Counted from the first letter of the stretch, positions 45,345 to 54,779 are shown. The stretch: DNA of 64,000 nucleotides from UBA668 sp041394605 (GCA_041394605.1 JAWKHX010000006.1:248001-312000); one strand, 5' to 3'. The notes: a model not told the origin generated them from the sequence alone. Program-made: numbers and translations.

Positions 45345-46408
45345 CAGTGGCCCAACTCCTCGGCGGCCTGCTGCGAGACCTGCACGAAGCGAGCCAGCGT
45401 GGCGGCCGCCGCGCCGGAGTCGATGGACTCCGCGGCCAGCGCCAGGCCGGCCGGAAGATCTGCGGCGGCGCCGGCCACCACCAGTGCGGCAGCGGCGTTG
45501 AGCACCACGATGTTGCGGTGCGCGCCGTGCCGGCCGGCCAGCACCTGGCGCACCACTTCGGCATTGACGTCCGGGGTGCCACCGACCAGTTCGTCCATGA
45601 TCGCCGGCGCCAGGCCAAGCTCCATCGGATCGACGGTGAAGTGGCGGACCATGTCGTCCTCCAGCGCCAGCACGGTGGAGGGGCCGGTGGTGGTGAGTTC
45701 GTCGAGGCCGTTGCCGTGGACCACCCAGGCCCGGTGCGAGCCGTGCAGCCGCAGCGACGCCAGCATCCGCTCGGCCACACCCGGGTTGGCCACGCCGATC
45801 AACTGGCGGCGCACGCGCCCCGGGTTGGCCATCGGCCCAAGCAGGTTGAAGACCGTGGGAATGCCGATCTCCCGGCGGCTGGGAGCGGCGAAGCGGAACG
45901 CCGGGTGGTAGCGGGGCGCCAGGCAGAACCCGATGCCGGCAGTCTCCACACAGCGCAGCACACCCTCCGGCGGCAGTTCCACGGCGACGCCGAGCGCCTC
46001 CAACACGTCGGCGGTGCCGCACTGCGAACTGGCGGCCCGGGCCCCGTGCTTGCACACCGGCACACCGGCCCCGGCGGTGACGATGGCGGCCATCGTGCTG
46101 ACGTTGATGCTGTGGCTGCGGTCACCGCCGGTGCCGACGATGTCGATGGCCCGGTCGCGCAGCTCGTCGGGCAGGGGCACGATGGTGGCCGCATCGAGCA
46201 CGGCGTCCAGCAGGCCGGAGATCTCCTCCGGCGTCTCGCCCTTGGCCTTCAGCGCGACGATGAAACCGATCAGCTGGGCAGGCGTTGCGTCGCCACGCAG
46301 GATGGTGGCCATGGCCGCGCGGGCGTGGGCGGCCGGCAGGTCGCGACGGTCGAGCAGCTCGGTGAGGAGCGCCGGCCAGCCGCCGAGCTCGTCGATGGTC
46401 GTGGTCAT
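45344..46408 (-). CDS. trpD: Anthranilate phosphoribosyltransferase
   Basis: 354 residues. Second step of tryptophan synthesis, PRPP plus anthranilate. Signatures: GTGGDRSHSINVSTMAA, the KHGARAASSQCGTADVLEALG active-site block, and NLLGPMANPGR and VVHGNGLDEL. No other trp gene is next to it. The downstream partner is thrB, which it overlaps by one base. Length is typical of the family. Confidence 0.93.
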   Translation of the reverse strand: MTTTIDELGGWPALLTELLDRRDLPAAHARAAMATILRGDATPAQLIGFIVALKAKGETPEEISGLLDAVLDAATIVPLPDELRDRAIDIVGTGGDRSHSINVSTMAAIVTAGAGVPVCKHGARAASSQCGTADVLEALGVAVELPPEGVLRCVETAGIGFCLAPRYHPAFRFAAPSRREIGIPTVFNLLGPMANPGRVRRQLIGVANPGVAERMLASLRLHGSHRAWVVHGNGLDELTTTGPSTVLALEDDMVRHFTVDPMELGLAPAIMDELVGGTPDVNAEVVRQVLAGRHGAHRNIVVLNAAAALVVAGAAADLPAGLALAAESIDSGAAAATLARFVQVSQQAAEELGH

Positions 46409-46450
46409 GGCGGGCCAGGCTAGGCCACCGTGGCCCGGCCAGGCGGGGTG

Positions 46451-46690
46451 TTAGGCGGAGCGGCGCCGCTGGCGGATGATCCGCCGGCGCTCGCGCTCGG
46501 TGGCGCCACCCCACACGCCCGCCTTCTCGCGGCTGGTGAGGGCGTACTCCAGGCAGGCCACCCGGACGCTGCACTGGGCACAGACCTCCTTGGCCTCCAT
46601 GCCCTCGTCGTCCTCGTCCGGATAGAACACCGTCGGGTCCAGCCCCCGACATGCCCCGAGTTGCCGCCATTGGATCTCTTTGGCCGACAC
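46451..46690 (-). CDS. WhiB-family Fe-S transcriptional regulator
   Basis: 79 residues from GTG at 46690 (VSAKEIQWRQLGACRG). The four iron-sulfur cysteines are at positions 14, 37, 40 and 46 and the turn GVWGG at about 58-62, followed by a basic C-terminus RRRIIRQRRR for DNA binding. WhiB-like proteins are confined to actinobacteria and their phages, so this gene helps place the organism. Its upstream region contains an 18-base palindrome and a TAGATT-type hexamer (46749-46744 on the minus strand). Confidence 0.93.
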   Translation of the reverse strand: MSAKEIQWRQLGACRGLDPTVFYPDEDDEGMEAKEVCAQCSVRVACLEYALTSREKAGVWGGATERERRRIIRQRRRSA

Positions 46691-46791
46691 GTATGCCCCC
46701 GTAGAAAGTCGGTTCCGTGCCCGTGCTGCCGGGCAACGGCCCGAATCTAGGTTCACGTCGGGCGGTGCGCCAGACCCAGTTTGTGACATTT

Positions 46792-46809
46792 CCGCGCGAA
46801 TTCGCGCGG
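46792..46809. promoter_or_regulatory. 18-base perfect palindrome upstream of whiB
   Basis: CCGCGCGAATTCGCGCGG is its own reverse complement. It lies 30 bases past the DUF3501 stop and about 40 bases upstream of the putative whiB -10 hexamer. It could be a hairpin terminator (7-base stem with AATT loop) or a dimer binding site; nothing in the sequence decides. Confidence 0.6.
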
Positions 46810-46839
46810 TGCGTCGCGGCGAAGTACGGCGTGCGGGGG

Positions 46840-47442
46840 TCAGCTGGGGCGCAGATCGGTGAGCAGTTCGGCCACCGTGGACGGGGCCAACTCCACGCTC
46901 TCCAGGTAGTTGGGGTGGTCGATCTCCAGCCGCACCCCGTCGCCGAACGCCGCCACCTGGGCCGGCGTGAACTCGAACGTCACGTAGTGCACGGCCGCGG
47001 TGACGTGCTCGCGAGTGAGCTGGGCAGCGTGCTGGGGGTCCACCGCGCAGCGCACGACGTCGCCGTCGGGCAGGACGAACCGCACGTGCTCCTCGATGCC
47101 CACCAGCTTCGGCAGCCATTCGCGCATCTGATCGTCGCTGGTGAGCTCCACGAACAGGGTCGCACACAACTGCCCGGGCTCGGGCACCATCGGGTTGTAG
47201 ACGTCCAGCTCCTCCTGGATGCCCTCGTCGGTGAGGATGTGCTCCACCCGGGCCATCTCCTGGATCTGGTACCGCATGGTCTCGCGGTTCTCGAACGTAA
47301 GGGTGATGATGGTGCCGAGGTGCACGCGGCGGCGCTGCTTGAGATCCATCACCCGCTGGCGGATGTCGGCCCGCTCGCGCTCGTAGGCACGGGCGTCGGC
47401 GATGTCGGCCAGCGTGAGCTTGCGGGACGTGATCGGGCTCAT
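46840..47442 (-). CDS. DUF3501 family protein
   Basis: 200 residues beginning MSPITSRKLTLADIADARAY, which matches the DUF3501 family, then REDIRQRVMDL-like helix, FENRETMRYQIQEMAR and EPGQLCATLFVELT. Function unknown. Homologues are repeatedly found beside HdrD-like Fe-S proteins and rubrerythrins, as here, where it is coupled by an ATGA to the Fe-S gene. Last gene of the operon. Confidence 0.9.
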   Translation of the reverse strand: MSPITSRKLTLADIADARAYERERADIRQRVMDLKQRRRVHLGTIITLTFENRETMRYQIQEMARVEHILTDEGIQEELDVYNPMVPEPGQLCATLFVELTSDDQMREWLPKLVGIEEHVRFVLPDGDVVRCAVDPQHAAQLTREHVTAAVHYVTFEFTPAQVAAFGDGVRLEIDHPNYLESVELAPSTVAELLTDLRPS

Positions 47443-48761
47443 CGGGCGTCCTCCTCCGGGATGCCGTAGGCACGGGCCAGCAGCTGCAACGGATGCTGCG
47501 GCTCTTCGCCGGTCTGCTCGGTGATCGCCGTGTTGGCCAGGTGGCAGTCGCCCGCCACCGCGTCGCCACCGGCACGCTGGATCTCGTCGGCCAGCTTGCG
47601 GCCGATGGGGATGCTCAGCTCGGCGTTCTCCGCCCGCAGGCCCCACATGCCGTCGATGCCGCTGCACTGCTGCACCAGCTTCACCTTGGCGCCGGTGAGC
47701 TTGATGAGGTCGCGGCTCTTCAGCCCGATGTTCTGGGCCTTCAGGTGGCAGGGGGTGTGGTAGGTGACCGTGGCCGGGATGACACCCGGGAACTCGGTGT
47801 CCAGGCTGGTGCCCTCACCCTTGTGGACCTTCATGAGGTACTCGGCGGCGTCGTAGGTGTGCTCCGCCACGAGCTTGGCGTCCTCGCCGCCCACATAGTC
47901 GATGTAGTCCTTCTTCAGCACGTAGCCGCAGGTGGGCTGGGGCACGACGATGTCGTGGCCCTTGCGCACGGACGCGGCCAGCGCCTTCACGTTCTTCTCG
48001 GCGACCTTGGTGAACTGGGCCATGTCGCCGCTGTGCAGCCACGGGGCGCCGCAGCAGGCGGTGGTCTCGGTGAGCGAGCACTCGATGCCGTTGCGTTCGT
48101 AGACCTTCACCAGGTCGTGCCCGATCTGCGGGGCCTGGTACTCCACCAGGCAGGTGGGGAAGATGGCCACCCGGCCCTGGCGCTTGGCGATGCGCAGCTT
48201 GGGCCGCTTCTTGAACCAGGTGGTGAACCGTTGGCGGGCGTACGGGGGCAGCAGTCGCACGCTGGACACGCCGGCGGTCTTCTCCACCACCTTGCGCAGC
48301 AGCGAACCGGGCTTGCCGCCGACGACCTTGTTGGCCACGCCGGCAACGGGGCCGGCCATGGTTGCTGCCTTGCCCATGAGATCGGTCCGGCCCATGACCT
48401 CGTTGGTGAGACGGGAGCGCACCGGCACCTGCTTGGCGGCGTGGCGCATGGCGTCGGCGCGCAGCATCAGCCTCGGGAAGTCCAGCGCCCACTCGTGGAG
48501 CTCGGGGATGTACGGGCAGTTGATGTAGCAGAGCTTGCACTGGAAGCACTCGTCGATCACCTGGTCCTGCTGGGCCGGGGTGAGCCGGCCCGCGTCCTGG
48601 TCCTCGTGCCGGTCGATCATCTCGAACAGGGTGGGGAACGAGGTGCAGAACTTGAAGCACAGCCGGCAGCCGTGGCACAGGTCGTACACGCGGGTGAGCT
48701 CGGCGCGGACATCCGCCTCGTCGAGGTACAGCGGATGCTTCGGGTCATAGGTGATGGTCAC
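47439..48761 (-). CDS. HdrD/GlpC-like Fe-S protein (two ferredoxin clusters plus CCG domains)
   Basis: 440-residue cytoplasmic protein. Two 4Fe-4S motifs lie at residues 29-39 (C29, C32, C35, C39) and 72-82 (C72, C75, C78, C82). Two cysteine-rich CCG-type domains follow: TTACCGAPWLHSG with upstream CLVEYQAPQ, and TPCHLKAQN with QQCSGIDGMWG, where the second CCG reads CSG. Resembles heterodisulfide reductase subunit D and GlpC, which move electrons. In this operon it probably passes electrons for the rubrerythrin or DUF3501 protein. Physiological donor and acceptor unknown. Confidence 0.9.
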   Translation of the reverse strand: MTITYDPKHPLYLDEADVRAELTRVYDLCHGCRLCFKFCTSFPTLFEMIDRHEDQDAGRLTPAQQDQVIDECFQCKLCYINCPYIPELHEWALDFPRLMLRADAMRHAAKQVPVRSRLTNEVMGRTDLMGKAATMAGPVAGVANKVVGGKPGSLLRKVVEKTAGVSSVRLLPPYARQRFTTWFKKRPKLRIAKRQGRVAIFPTCLVEYQAPQIGHDLVKVYERNGIECSLTETTACCGAPWLHSGDMAQFTKVAEKNVKALAASVRKGHDIVVPQPTCGYVLKKDYIDYVGGEDAKLVAEHTYDAAEYLMKVHKGEGTSLDTEFPGVIPATVTYHTPCHLKAQNIGLKSRDLIKLTGAKVKLVQQCSGIDGMWGLRAENAELSIPIGRKLADEIQRAGGDAVAGDCHLANTAITEQTGEEPQHPLQLLARAYGIPEEDAR

Positions 48762-48804
48762 GGAAGGCTTCCTGACTCAAGTGCAAGCAATCGAACGAGG
48801 GTGG

Positions 48805-48832
48805 CGTGGAGGGGGCCGGAGCCCCCTCCACG
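48805..48832 (-). terminator. 12-base-stem UNCG hairpin between rubrerythrin and HdrD-like genes
   Basis: On the minus strand the stem CGTGGAGGGGGC pairs perfectly with GCCCCCTCCACG around a TCCG loop, i.e. C(UCCG)G, the especially stable UNCG tetraloop. It follows the rubrerythrin stop by 8 bases and precedes the HdrD-like start by about 44 bases. No T-tract. It could reduce downstream transcription or protect the 3' end of the rubrerythrin message. Confidence 0.7.
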
Positions 48833-48840
48833 TGAAAAGG

Positions 48841-49250
<410 letters not shown>

Positions 49251-49254
<4 letters not shown>

Positions 49255-49748
49255 GGGGATTGCTCCTTGGGTGTTGGTGTGGAGAACTGTTCGACCCGTG
49301 CGTGCCCTTCCGCCTCGGCCCCCACCGGTGTGTGGGTGAGGGTGGTGCACGCGGCGCAGAGCCCGCTGAACACGATCGTCGCGCCGTTGGGGGTGAAGCC
49401 GTCAAGCCCGCGCACTTCCAGGCAGTCCAGCTGCTCCACGTACACGTCGTGGAGTGCGCCGCACCGGCTGCACTGGGCGTGGTGGTGGGGGTCGGTGTTG
49501 GGGTCGAATCGGGTGGCACCGCCGAGGCTCAGGGAGTCCAGCTCGCCCATGGCGGCCAGGTCGGTGAGCGTCTGGTAGACGGTGCGCAGCGAGATGCCGG
49601 GCATTTCGGCGTGGGCCAGCGCGAAGAGCGCCTCGGCCGAGGGGTGCGCCGTGTTGCCGTGCAGCAGGCGGAAGAGCAGCTGGCGCTGGGGGGTGACCTT
49701 CAGGCCACGCGCCCGAAAAGCGCTGGTGAGTTCCGCCGGGTTCCGCAC
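49251..49748 (-). CDS. Fur-family metalloregulator, PerR-like
   Basis: 165 residues from GTG at 49748. N-terminal winged helix: LKVTPQRQLLFRLLHGNTAHPSAEALFAL and SLRTVYQTLTDLAAMGEL; C-terminal metal domain with DPHHHAQCSRCGALHDV and FSGLCAAC, two CxxC pairs for structural zinc and a His-rich sensing site. Heading an operon with a rubrerythrin points to a PerR-type peroxide sensor and not iron Fur, but that is inference. A perfect inverted repeat in the upstream region is its likely operator. Confidence 0.9.
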
Positions 49749-49776
49749 GTGGCCGACGATATCCGCACGATCTGCG

Positions 49777-49797
49777 AATCTGCAATTCGTGCAGATT
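49777..49797. promoter_or_regulatory. Inverted repeat, candidate PerR/Fur operator
   Basis: AATCTGCA ATTCG TGCAGATT: perfect 8-base arms around a 5-base spacer. It lies 28 bases upstream of the fur-type GTG (49748) and 46 bases upstream of the glpD ATG (49843), in the divergent promoter region. An overlapping smaller repeat CGAAT CTGCA ATTCG shares its left half. The site could control both transcripts. Confidence 0.6.
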
Positions 49798-49842
49798 GGT
49801 CGAGGCGACCCACGTCGGGCGGGTTCCGTAGGATGGCGCCCG

Positions 49843-51459
49843 ATGGGTGGGGCCGACTTCGACCGGGCAGCGATGCTGGCGCGCCTCGAGCGTGAAGAGT
49901 TCGACGTGCTCGTCGTCGGTGGAGGGGTCACCGGCGCCGGCGTGGCGCTGGACGCCGCCGCCCGCGGCCTGCGCACCGCCCTGGTGGAGCGCGACGACTT
50001 CGCCGCCGGCACGTCCTCCAAGTCGTCCAAGCTGGTCCACGGCGGCCTGCGCTACCTGAAGGACGACCCTCGCCTGGTGCGCGAGGCCCTACGCGAGCGG
50101 GAACGTCTGCGCCGCAATGCTCCCCACCTGGTGGGCGTCATGCCGTTCATGATCCCCGTGCTCACCAAGGACGGCGTGGTGTCGCGGACGGTCGCGCGGG
50201 CACTCGGCTCGGCGATGTGGATGTACGACATCGGCGGTGGCTGGCGGATCGGCAAGCTGCACCGTCGCCTGCGCAAGAAGGCCACGCTGGCCCACTTCCC
50301 CACCATGCCCTCCGCCCGCGTCGCGGCCGGCTACCTGTACTACGACGCCGCGGCCGACGACGCCCGGCTGGTCCTCACGCTGGCGCGCACCGCCGCAGCC
50401 CACGGTGCGGCCGTCGCGAACCGCTGCGATGTGGTGGGCCTGCAGCACGAGGATGGCGAGGTCCGCAGCGCCACGGTGCGGGCCGACGGCCGCGAGTTCG
50501 CGGTGCGCGCCCGCGTGGTGGTGAACGCCACCGGCGTGTGGGCCGACGGCCTGCGCGAGATGGACGAAGGTACGGACCCGGACATGATCCGCCCGGCGAA
50601 GGGCGTGCACCTCACGGTGCCCTGGGCGAAGGTGCGCAACGACATCGCAGTCGTCGTGCCCGTGCCGAAGGACAAGCGCAGCCTGTTCCTGGTGCCGTGG
50701 GGGCCGCTGCCCGACGGCACGTTCCGCCACGCCTACATCGGCACCACGGACACCGACTACGACGGCCCGCTGGAAGACCCCCAGTGCACGGCCGAGGACG
50801 TGGAGTACATCCTGCGCGCCGTCAACGCCTCGATCACCGAGCCCATCACGGCCGCCGACGTCACCGGGGTGTGGGCCGGCCTGCGCCCGCTGGTGAAGGG
50901 CGGCGGCAGTGGGCGCACGGCGGACCTGTCACGCCGCCACCTGGTGCAGACGTCCGACCACGGCGTCGTCACGGTCACCGGCGGCAAGCTCACCACCTAC
51001 CGGGAGATGGCCGCCGACGCAGTGGACGCTGCGTTGGGACTGCTCGGTCGCGCCGCGAAGTGCACCACGGCGCGCCTGCGCCTCTTGGGCGCCGAGGGCT
51101 ACAAGCCGGCACCCGCCGGCACCCCGCAGGGCCACCTCGGCGGCCGCTACGGCACCCTGGCCACAGAGGTGCAGGCGCTGGTGGCCGCCGACCCGTCGCT
51201 CGGCGAGCCCCTGGTGCCCGGCTTGCCGTACCTGCGGGCCGAGGCCGTGTACGCCGTGCGCCACGAGATGGCGCTCACGCTGGACGACGTGCTCAGCCGG
51301 CGTACCCGCGCCCGCCTGCAGGATCGCGCCGCCACCGTCGCGGCTGCTCCCGCAGTGGCGGCGCTGATCGCACCGGAACTCGGGTGGGACGACACCGAGT
51401 TGGCCGCCCAGGTCACCGGGTTCGTCGTCGCCTGCATCGCCGAGGAGGTCCGCCCATGA
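49843..51459 (+). CDS. glpD: Glycerol-3-phosphate dehydrogenase (FAD, GlpD)
   Basis: 538 residues. Oxidises glycerol-3-phosphate to DHAP with transfer to quinone. FAD motif VLVVGGGVTGAGVALDAAARG at 22-42, TSSKSSKLVHGGLRYL, VVVNATGVWADGL, GTTDTDYDGPLEDP, and GLRPLVKGGG and TVTGGKLTTYREMA, all typical of GlpD. Starts divergently from fur-family gene. It is coupled to the AGPS-like gene (ATGA). Confidence 0.93.
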   Translation: MGGADFDRAAMLARLEREEFDVLVVGGGVTGAGVALDAAARGLRTALVERDDFAAGTSSKSSKLVHGGLRYLKDDPRLVREALRERERLRRNAPHLVGVMPFMIPVLTKDGVVSRTVARALGSAMWMYDIGGGWRIGKLHRRLRKKATLAHFPTMPSARVAAGYLYYDAAADDARLVLTLARTAAAHGAAVANRCDVVGLQHEDGEVRSATVRADGREFAVRARVVVNATGVWADGLREMDEGTDPDMIRPAKGVHLTVPWAKVRNDIAVVVPVPKDKRSLFLVPWGPLPDGTFRHAYIGTTDTDYDGPLEDPQCTAEDVEYILRAVNASITEPITAADVTGVWAGLRPLVKGGGSGRTADLSRRHLVQTSDHGVVTVTGGKLTTYREMAADAVDAALGLLGRAAKCTTARLRLLGAEGYKPAPAGTPQGHLGGRYGTLATEVQALVAADPSLGEPLVPGLPYLRAEAVYAVRHEMALTLDDVLSRRTRARLQDRAATVAAAPAVAALIAPELGWDDTELAAQVTGFVVACIAEEVRP

Positions 51460-52937
51460 CCACACGCCAGCCCACCCCACCGATCGAACTCACCGGCACC
51501 GCCAGCCACTGGGGTGGCGGTCGCACCCTGCCGGCCGGCTTCGCCGACAGGCTGGCCTCAGTGTGCGAGGTGGTCACCGACCTCGCCGCGGTAGCGGACG
51601 CCAGCCGCGACTGGTGGCCACTGGCCATGCACTGGGCGCTGGCCGGGCAGGCCCCGCAGGTGGCCGCTCTCGTGGCCCGCCCGGCGGACACCGCCCAGGT
51701 GGCGGCGGTGCTGGCAGCGTGCAGCGCTTCAGGTGTGCCGGTCACGCCGGCCGGCGGGCGCAGCGGCGTCGTCGGCGCCAGCGTGCCCGCGTTCTGCGGG
51801 GTGCTGCTGGACCTCACGGCCCTGCAGGGCGTCGTGGCCGTGGACGCCGTGTCCGGCCTGGTGGAGGTGCTGCCCGGCACGTTCGGCCCCGACCTGGAGG
51901 ACCACCTGCGCGGCCACGGTCTGACCGTCGGCCACTTCCCGCAGAGCTTCGACATCGCCACCGTCGGCGGGTGGGTGGCCTGCCGAGGCGCCGGGCAGTA
52001 CAGCACCCGGTACGGCAAGATCGAGACCATCGTCGCCGGGTTGGAGGTCGTGCTGGCCGACGGCACGGTCGTGCGCACCGGGGGCACACCCGCAGCGGCG
52101 CAGGGGCCCGACCTCACCCAGTTGTTCGTGGGCAGCGAGGGCACGCTGGGCGTCGTCACCCGGGTGTGGTTGAAGGCCCACCCGCTGCCCGGCTCCGAGC
52201 AGCGCGCCGCCTACTCGTTCCCCACTTTCCAGGCCGGGCTGGACGCCTGCCGGCGGCTGATGCGCCGCGGCGCGACACCCGCCGTGCTGCGCCTCTACGA
52301 CGCGCCCGAGAGTCAGCGCGGCCAGGGTGGCGACGGCACCTACTGCGTGCTGCTGGTGCTGGACCAGGGCGACGAGACCATCGTGGCCGCCACGATGGCG
52401 GTGGTGGCCGAGGAGTGCGCCGCGGCCGGCGCCGCCGACCTGCCGCGCGACCTGGTGGAGCAGTGGATGCACCACCGCAACGACACCAGCGCCCTGCAGG
52501 CGTTGACCCGCAAGGGGTTCGTGGTGGACACCATGGAGATCGCGGCACCGTGGGCCGCGCTGCCGCGGATCTTCGACGACGTGCGGGCGGCGATGATGGC
52601 CGTGCCCCACGCCCGGGCCGCCACGTGCCACCTCTCGCACAGCTACCTGGACGGCGCCTGCCTGTACTTCACCTTCGCCGCCACACCACCTGCCGAAGAG
52701 GTGGACGCCACCTACGTCGCCCTGTGGGATGCCGGGCAGCGGGCCGTGCTGGCCGCCGGCGGCAACCTCAGCCACCACCACGGCATCGGCGTGAACCGGG
52801 CCCGGTTCATGGCCGAGGCGCTCGGGCCGGGCATGGCCGTGTTACAGGCCGTGAAGGACGCGCTGGACCCTGCCGGCGTGCTCAACCCGGGCAAGATGGG
52901 GCTCCGCTCACCGTTCGGGGAGGTCACCTGGCCATGA
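51456..52937 (+). CDS. FAD-binding oxidoreductase, alkyl-DHAP synthase-like
   Basis: 493 residues of the FAD-linked oxidase family (PCMH fold). FAD-binding segments: VTPAGGRSGVVGAS, VEVLPGTFGPDLEDHL and HFPQSFDIATVGGWVACRG with GQYSTRYGKIE; C-terminus HHHGIGVNRARFM and ALDPAGVLNPGKMG. The blocks and the HHH before the last motif match alkyldihydroxyacetonephosphate synthase homologues more than GlcD. Next to glpD, which makes DHAP, an ether-lipid or DHAP-derivative role is suggested but unproven. RBS GAGGAGG sits within the glpD end. Confidence 0.82.
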   Translation: MTTRQPTPPIELTGTASHWGGGRTLPAGFADRLASVCEVVTDLAAVADASRDWWPLAMHWALAGQAPQVAALVARPADTAQVAAVLAACSASGVPVTPAGGRSGVVGASVPAFCGVLLDLTALQGVVAVDAVSGLVEVLPGTFGPDLEDHLRGHGLTVGHFPQSFDIATVGGWVACRGAGQYSTRYGKIETIVAGLEVVLADGTVVRTGGTPAAAQGPDLTQLFVGSEGTLGVVTRVWLKAHPLPGSEQRAAYSFPTFQAGLDACRRLMRRGATPAVLRLYDAPESQRGQGGDGTYCVLLVLDQGDETIVAATMAVVAEECAAAGAADLPRDLVEQWMHHRNDTSALQALTRKGFVVDTMEIAAPWAALPRIFDDVRAAMMAVPHARAATCHLSHSYLDGACLYFTFAATPPAEEVDATYVALWDAGQRAVLAAGGNLSHHHGIGVNRARFMAEALGPGMAVLQAVKDALDPAGVLNPGKMGLRSPFGEVTWP

Positions 52938-53344
52938 ACGTGCTCGACCGAATGGCACTGCGCCAGGGAGGCGCGATCGCCCTGGTCTTCGCCGTGCCGT
53001 TCTCCCTCGCGGCCCGCCTGCTGGCGGACATGGACCCGCCATCCCCGTGGCGCTATCCGGCGCTGCTGGCCGCGCTCGCCGGCTTCGTGGTCGGTGGCGG
53101 TGTGGCCGCATGGGTGCAGCGCACCGGCTACCCGATGGTGCACGGGATGGTCTGTGCCGCCGGCACGTACCTACTGGCCCAGACGGTGTTCGTGGTGGTC
53201 AAGCTGGTCCGCGGCGGCGACATCAACTGGTTCGGGGTGTTCTTCAACTTCACCATCACCCTGTTCGCCGGGGTCATCGGGGGCGCGCTGGGGAGCGCCC
53301 TGCAGAAGCGGGGCTTCGCGCCCGGGCAGAGGAGGCCGTCGTGA
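52934..53344 (+). CDS. Small four-helix membrane protein in the glpD operon
   Basis: 136 residues coupled to both neighbours (ATGA and GTGA). Helices: GGAIALVFAVPFSLAARLLA, ALLAALAGFVVGGGVAAWV, MVHGMVCAAGTYLLAQTVFV and FFNFTITLFAGVIGGALGSA. A basic tail. No named family. The tight coupling implies a role with the flavoprotein or kinase, maybe as a membrane anchor. Confidence 0.75.
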   Translation: MNVLDRMALRQGGAIALVFAVPFSLAARLLADMDPPSPWRYPALLAALAGFVVGGGVAAWVQRTGYPMVHGMVCAAGTYLLAQTVFVVVKLVRGGDINWFGVFFNFTITLFAGVIGGALGSALQKRGFAPGQRRPS

Positions 53345-54779
53345 GCGTGTTGGTGGTCGACGTCGGGACGTCGGGCCTGCGGGCCGCGGTGGTGCGCCCG
53401 GACGGGTCGGTCGACGGGTTGCACTTCCGGCCGTTCCCGCCGTCGTCGCCGTTCCCCGGCCTGGTGGAGTTCGACGCCGCCGGGATGGCCGCGGCGGTGC
53501 TGGAGGTGGCCACGGCAGCGCTCGGCGAGGCCGGGCCGGTGCAGGCCGTGGGCATCACCGCCCAGCGGGCGAGCACGGTCGTGTGGGACCGCGCCACGGG
53601 CGAGCCGGTGGGGCCGGGCCTCGGCTGGCAGGACCTGCGGACGGTGCTGGACTGCATCACTGCGAAGGCCGAGCACGGCCTGGCGCTGGCACCCAACCAG
53701 ACCGCCACGAAGGCCAAGTGGCTGCTCGACCAGCACGACCCTGCCCGCAGCCGCGACCTGTGCGTGGGCACGGTGGACAGCTGGCTGGCATGGGTGCTCT
53801 CCGGCGGGTCGCTGCACGTCACCGACCACACGAATGCTGCGGTCACGGGCCTGTTGCTGCCCGACGCCAGCGGCTGGAACCCGCGGGCGTGCGACGCGAT
53901 GGGCGTGCCGCAGGGCATGCTGCCGGCGTTGGTGGACAGCTCCGGCATCATCGGTGAGGCCACGGCGCTGCCGGGTGCCCCGCCCCTCGCCGCGCTGGTG
54001 GGCGATCAGCAGGGTTCGCTGGTCGGCCAGAGCTGTGTGCGCCCGGGCCAGGCGAAGATCACCTTCGGCACCGGCGATGCTGGACATGTGCACCGACGGG
54101 TCGCCGCCGGCCACCGGCAACCGCAGCTCGGCAGGCACCTTCCCGATCGTCGCCTGGTCACGCCGGGCGACGCACGTGGGGCGTGGAGGCCATCATGCTG
54201 TCCGCCGGCACGAACGTGGAGTGGCTGGTCAGCGACCTCGGCGTGCTCACCGACCCGGCGCAGAGCCATGACGTGGCGGCCCGGTGTGCCACCAGCGAGG
54301 GCGTCGTCTATGTGCCGGCGCTGATGGGCCTGGGCACCCCCACTGGGACTACGGCGCCCGCGGCACGGTGCTGGGCCTCACGCGCGGCACCGGCCGCGAG
54401 CATCTGGTCCGGGCCGTGCTGGAGGGGGTGGCGCAGCGGGGCGCCGACCTGGTGGACGCCGCTGTGGCTGACGCCGGGCTGGCCATGCCCACGCTGCGGA
54501 TCGACGGCGGGATGAGCCAGAACCCGACGTTCGTGCAGGCGCTGGCCAACGCCGCCGGCCTGCCGGTGGAGGTGTCCCGCCACACCGAGGCCACCACCAT
54601 CGGCGCCGCCTACCTGGCCGGCATGGCGGTCGGCGTGGCAGGGTTGGGACGACGTGGCCGCCGCCTGGCAGCCGCGTGAGGTGGTGGACCCCACCGCCAG
54701 CACGGACCGGGCAGCATGGGCCCGTGCGGTGGAGCGGGCCAGGGGTTGGATACCCGATCTGTCCGCCCTGGACTTCTAA
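53341..54779 (+). CDS. FGGY carbohydrate kinase, multiply frameshifted
   Basis: Starts VSVLVVDVGTSGLRAAVVRP (phosphate-1 motif). Continues VGITAQRASTVVWDR, GWQDLRTVLDC, GDQQGSLVGQSCVRPGQAKITFGTG. The frame then changes near 54080, 54175, 54345 and 54640, with homology continuing in AIMLSAGTNVEWLVSD, HWDYGARGTVLGLTRGTGRE, LRIDGGMSQNPTFVQALAN and the C-terminal ARAVERARGWIPDLSALDF to TAA at 54777. Related to glycerol kinase, like the intact gene at 29930. All parts are present, so sequence error is as likely as decay. Follows glpD, AGPS-like and membrane genes. Confidence 0.8.
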
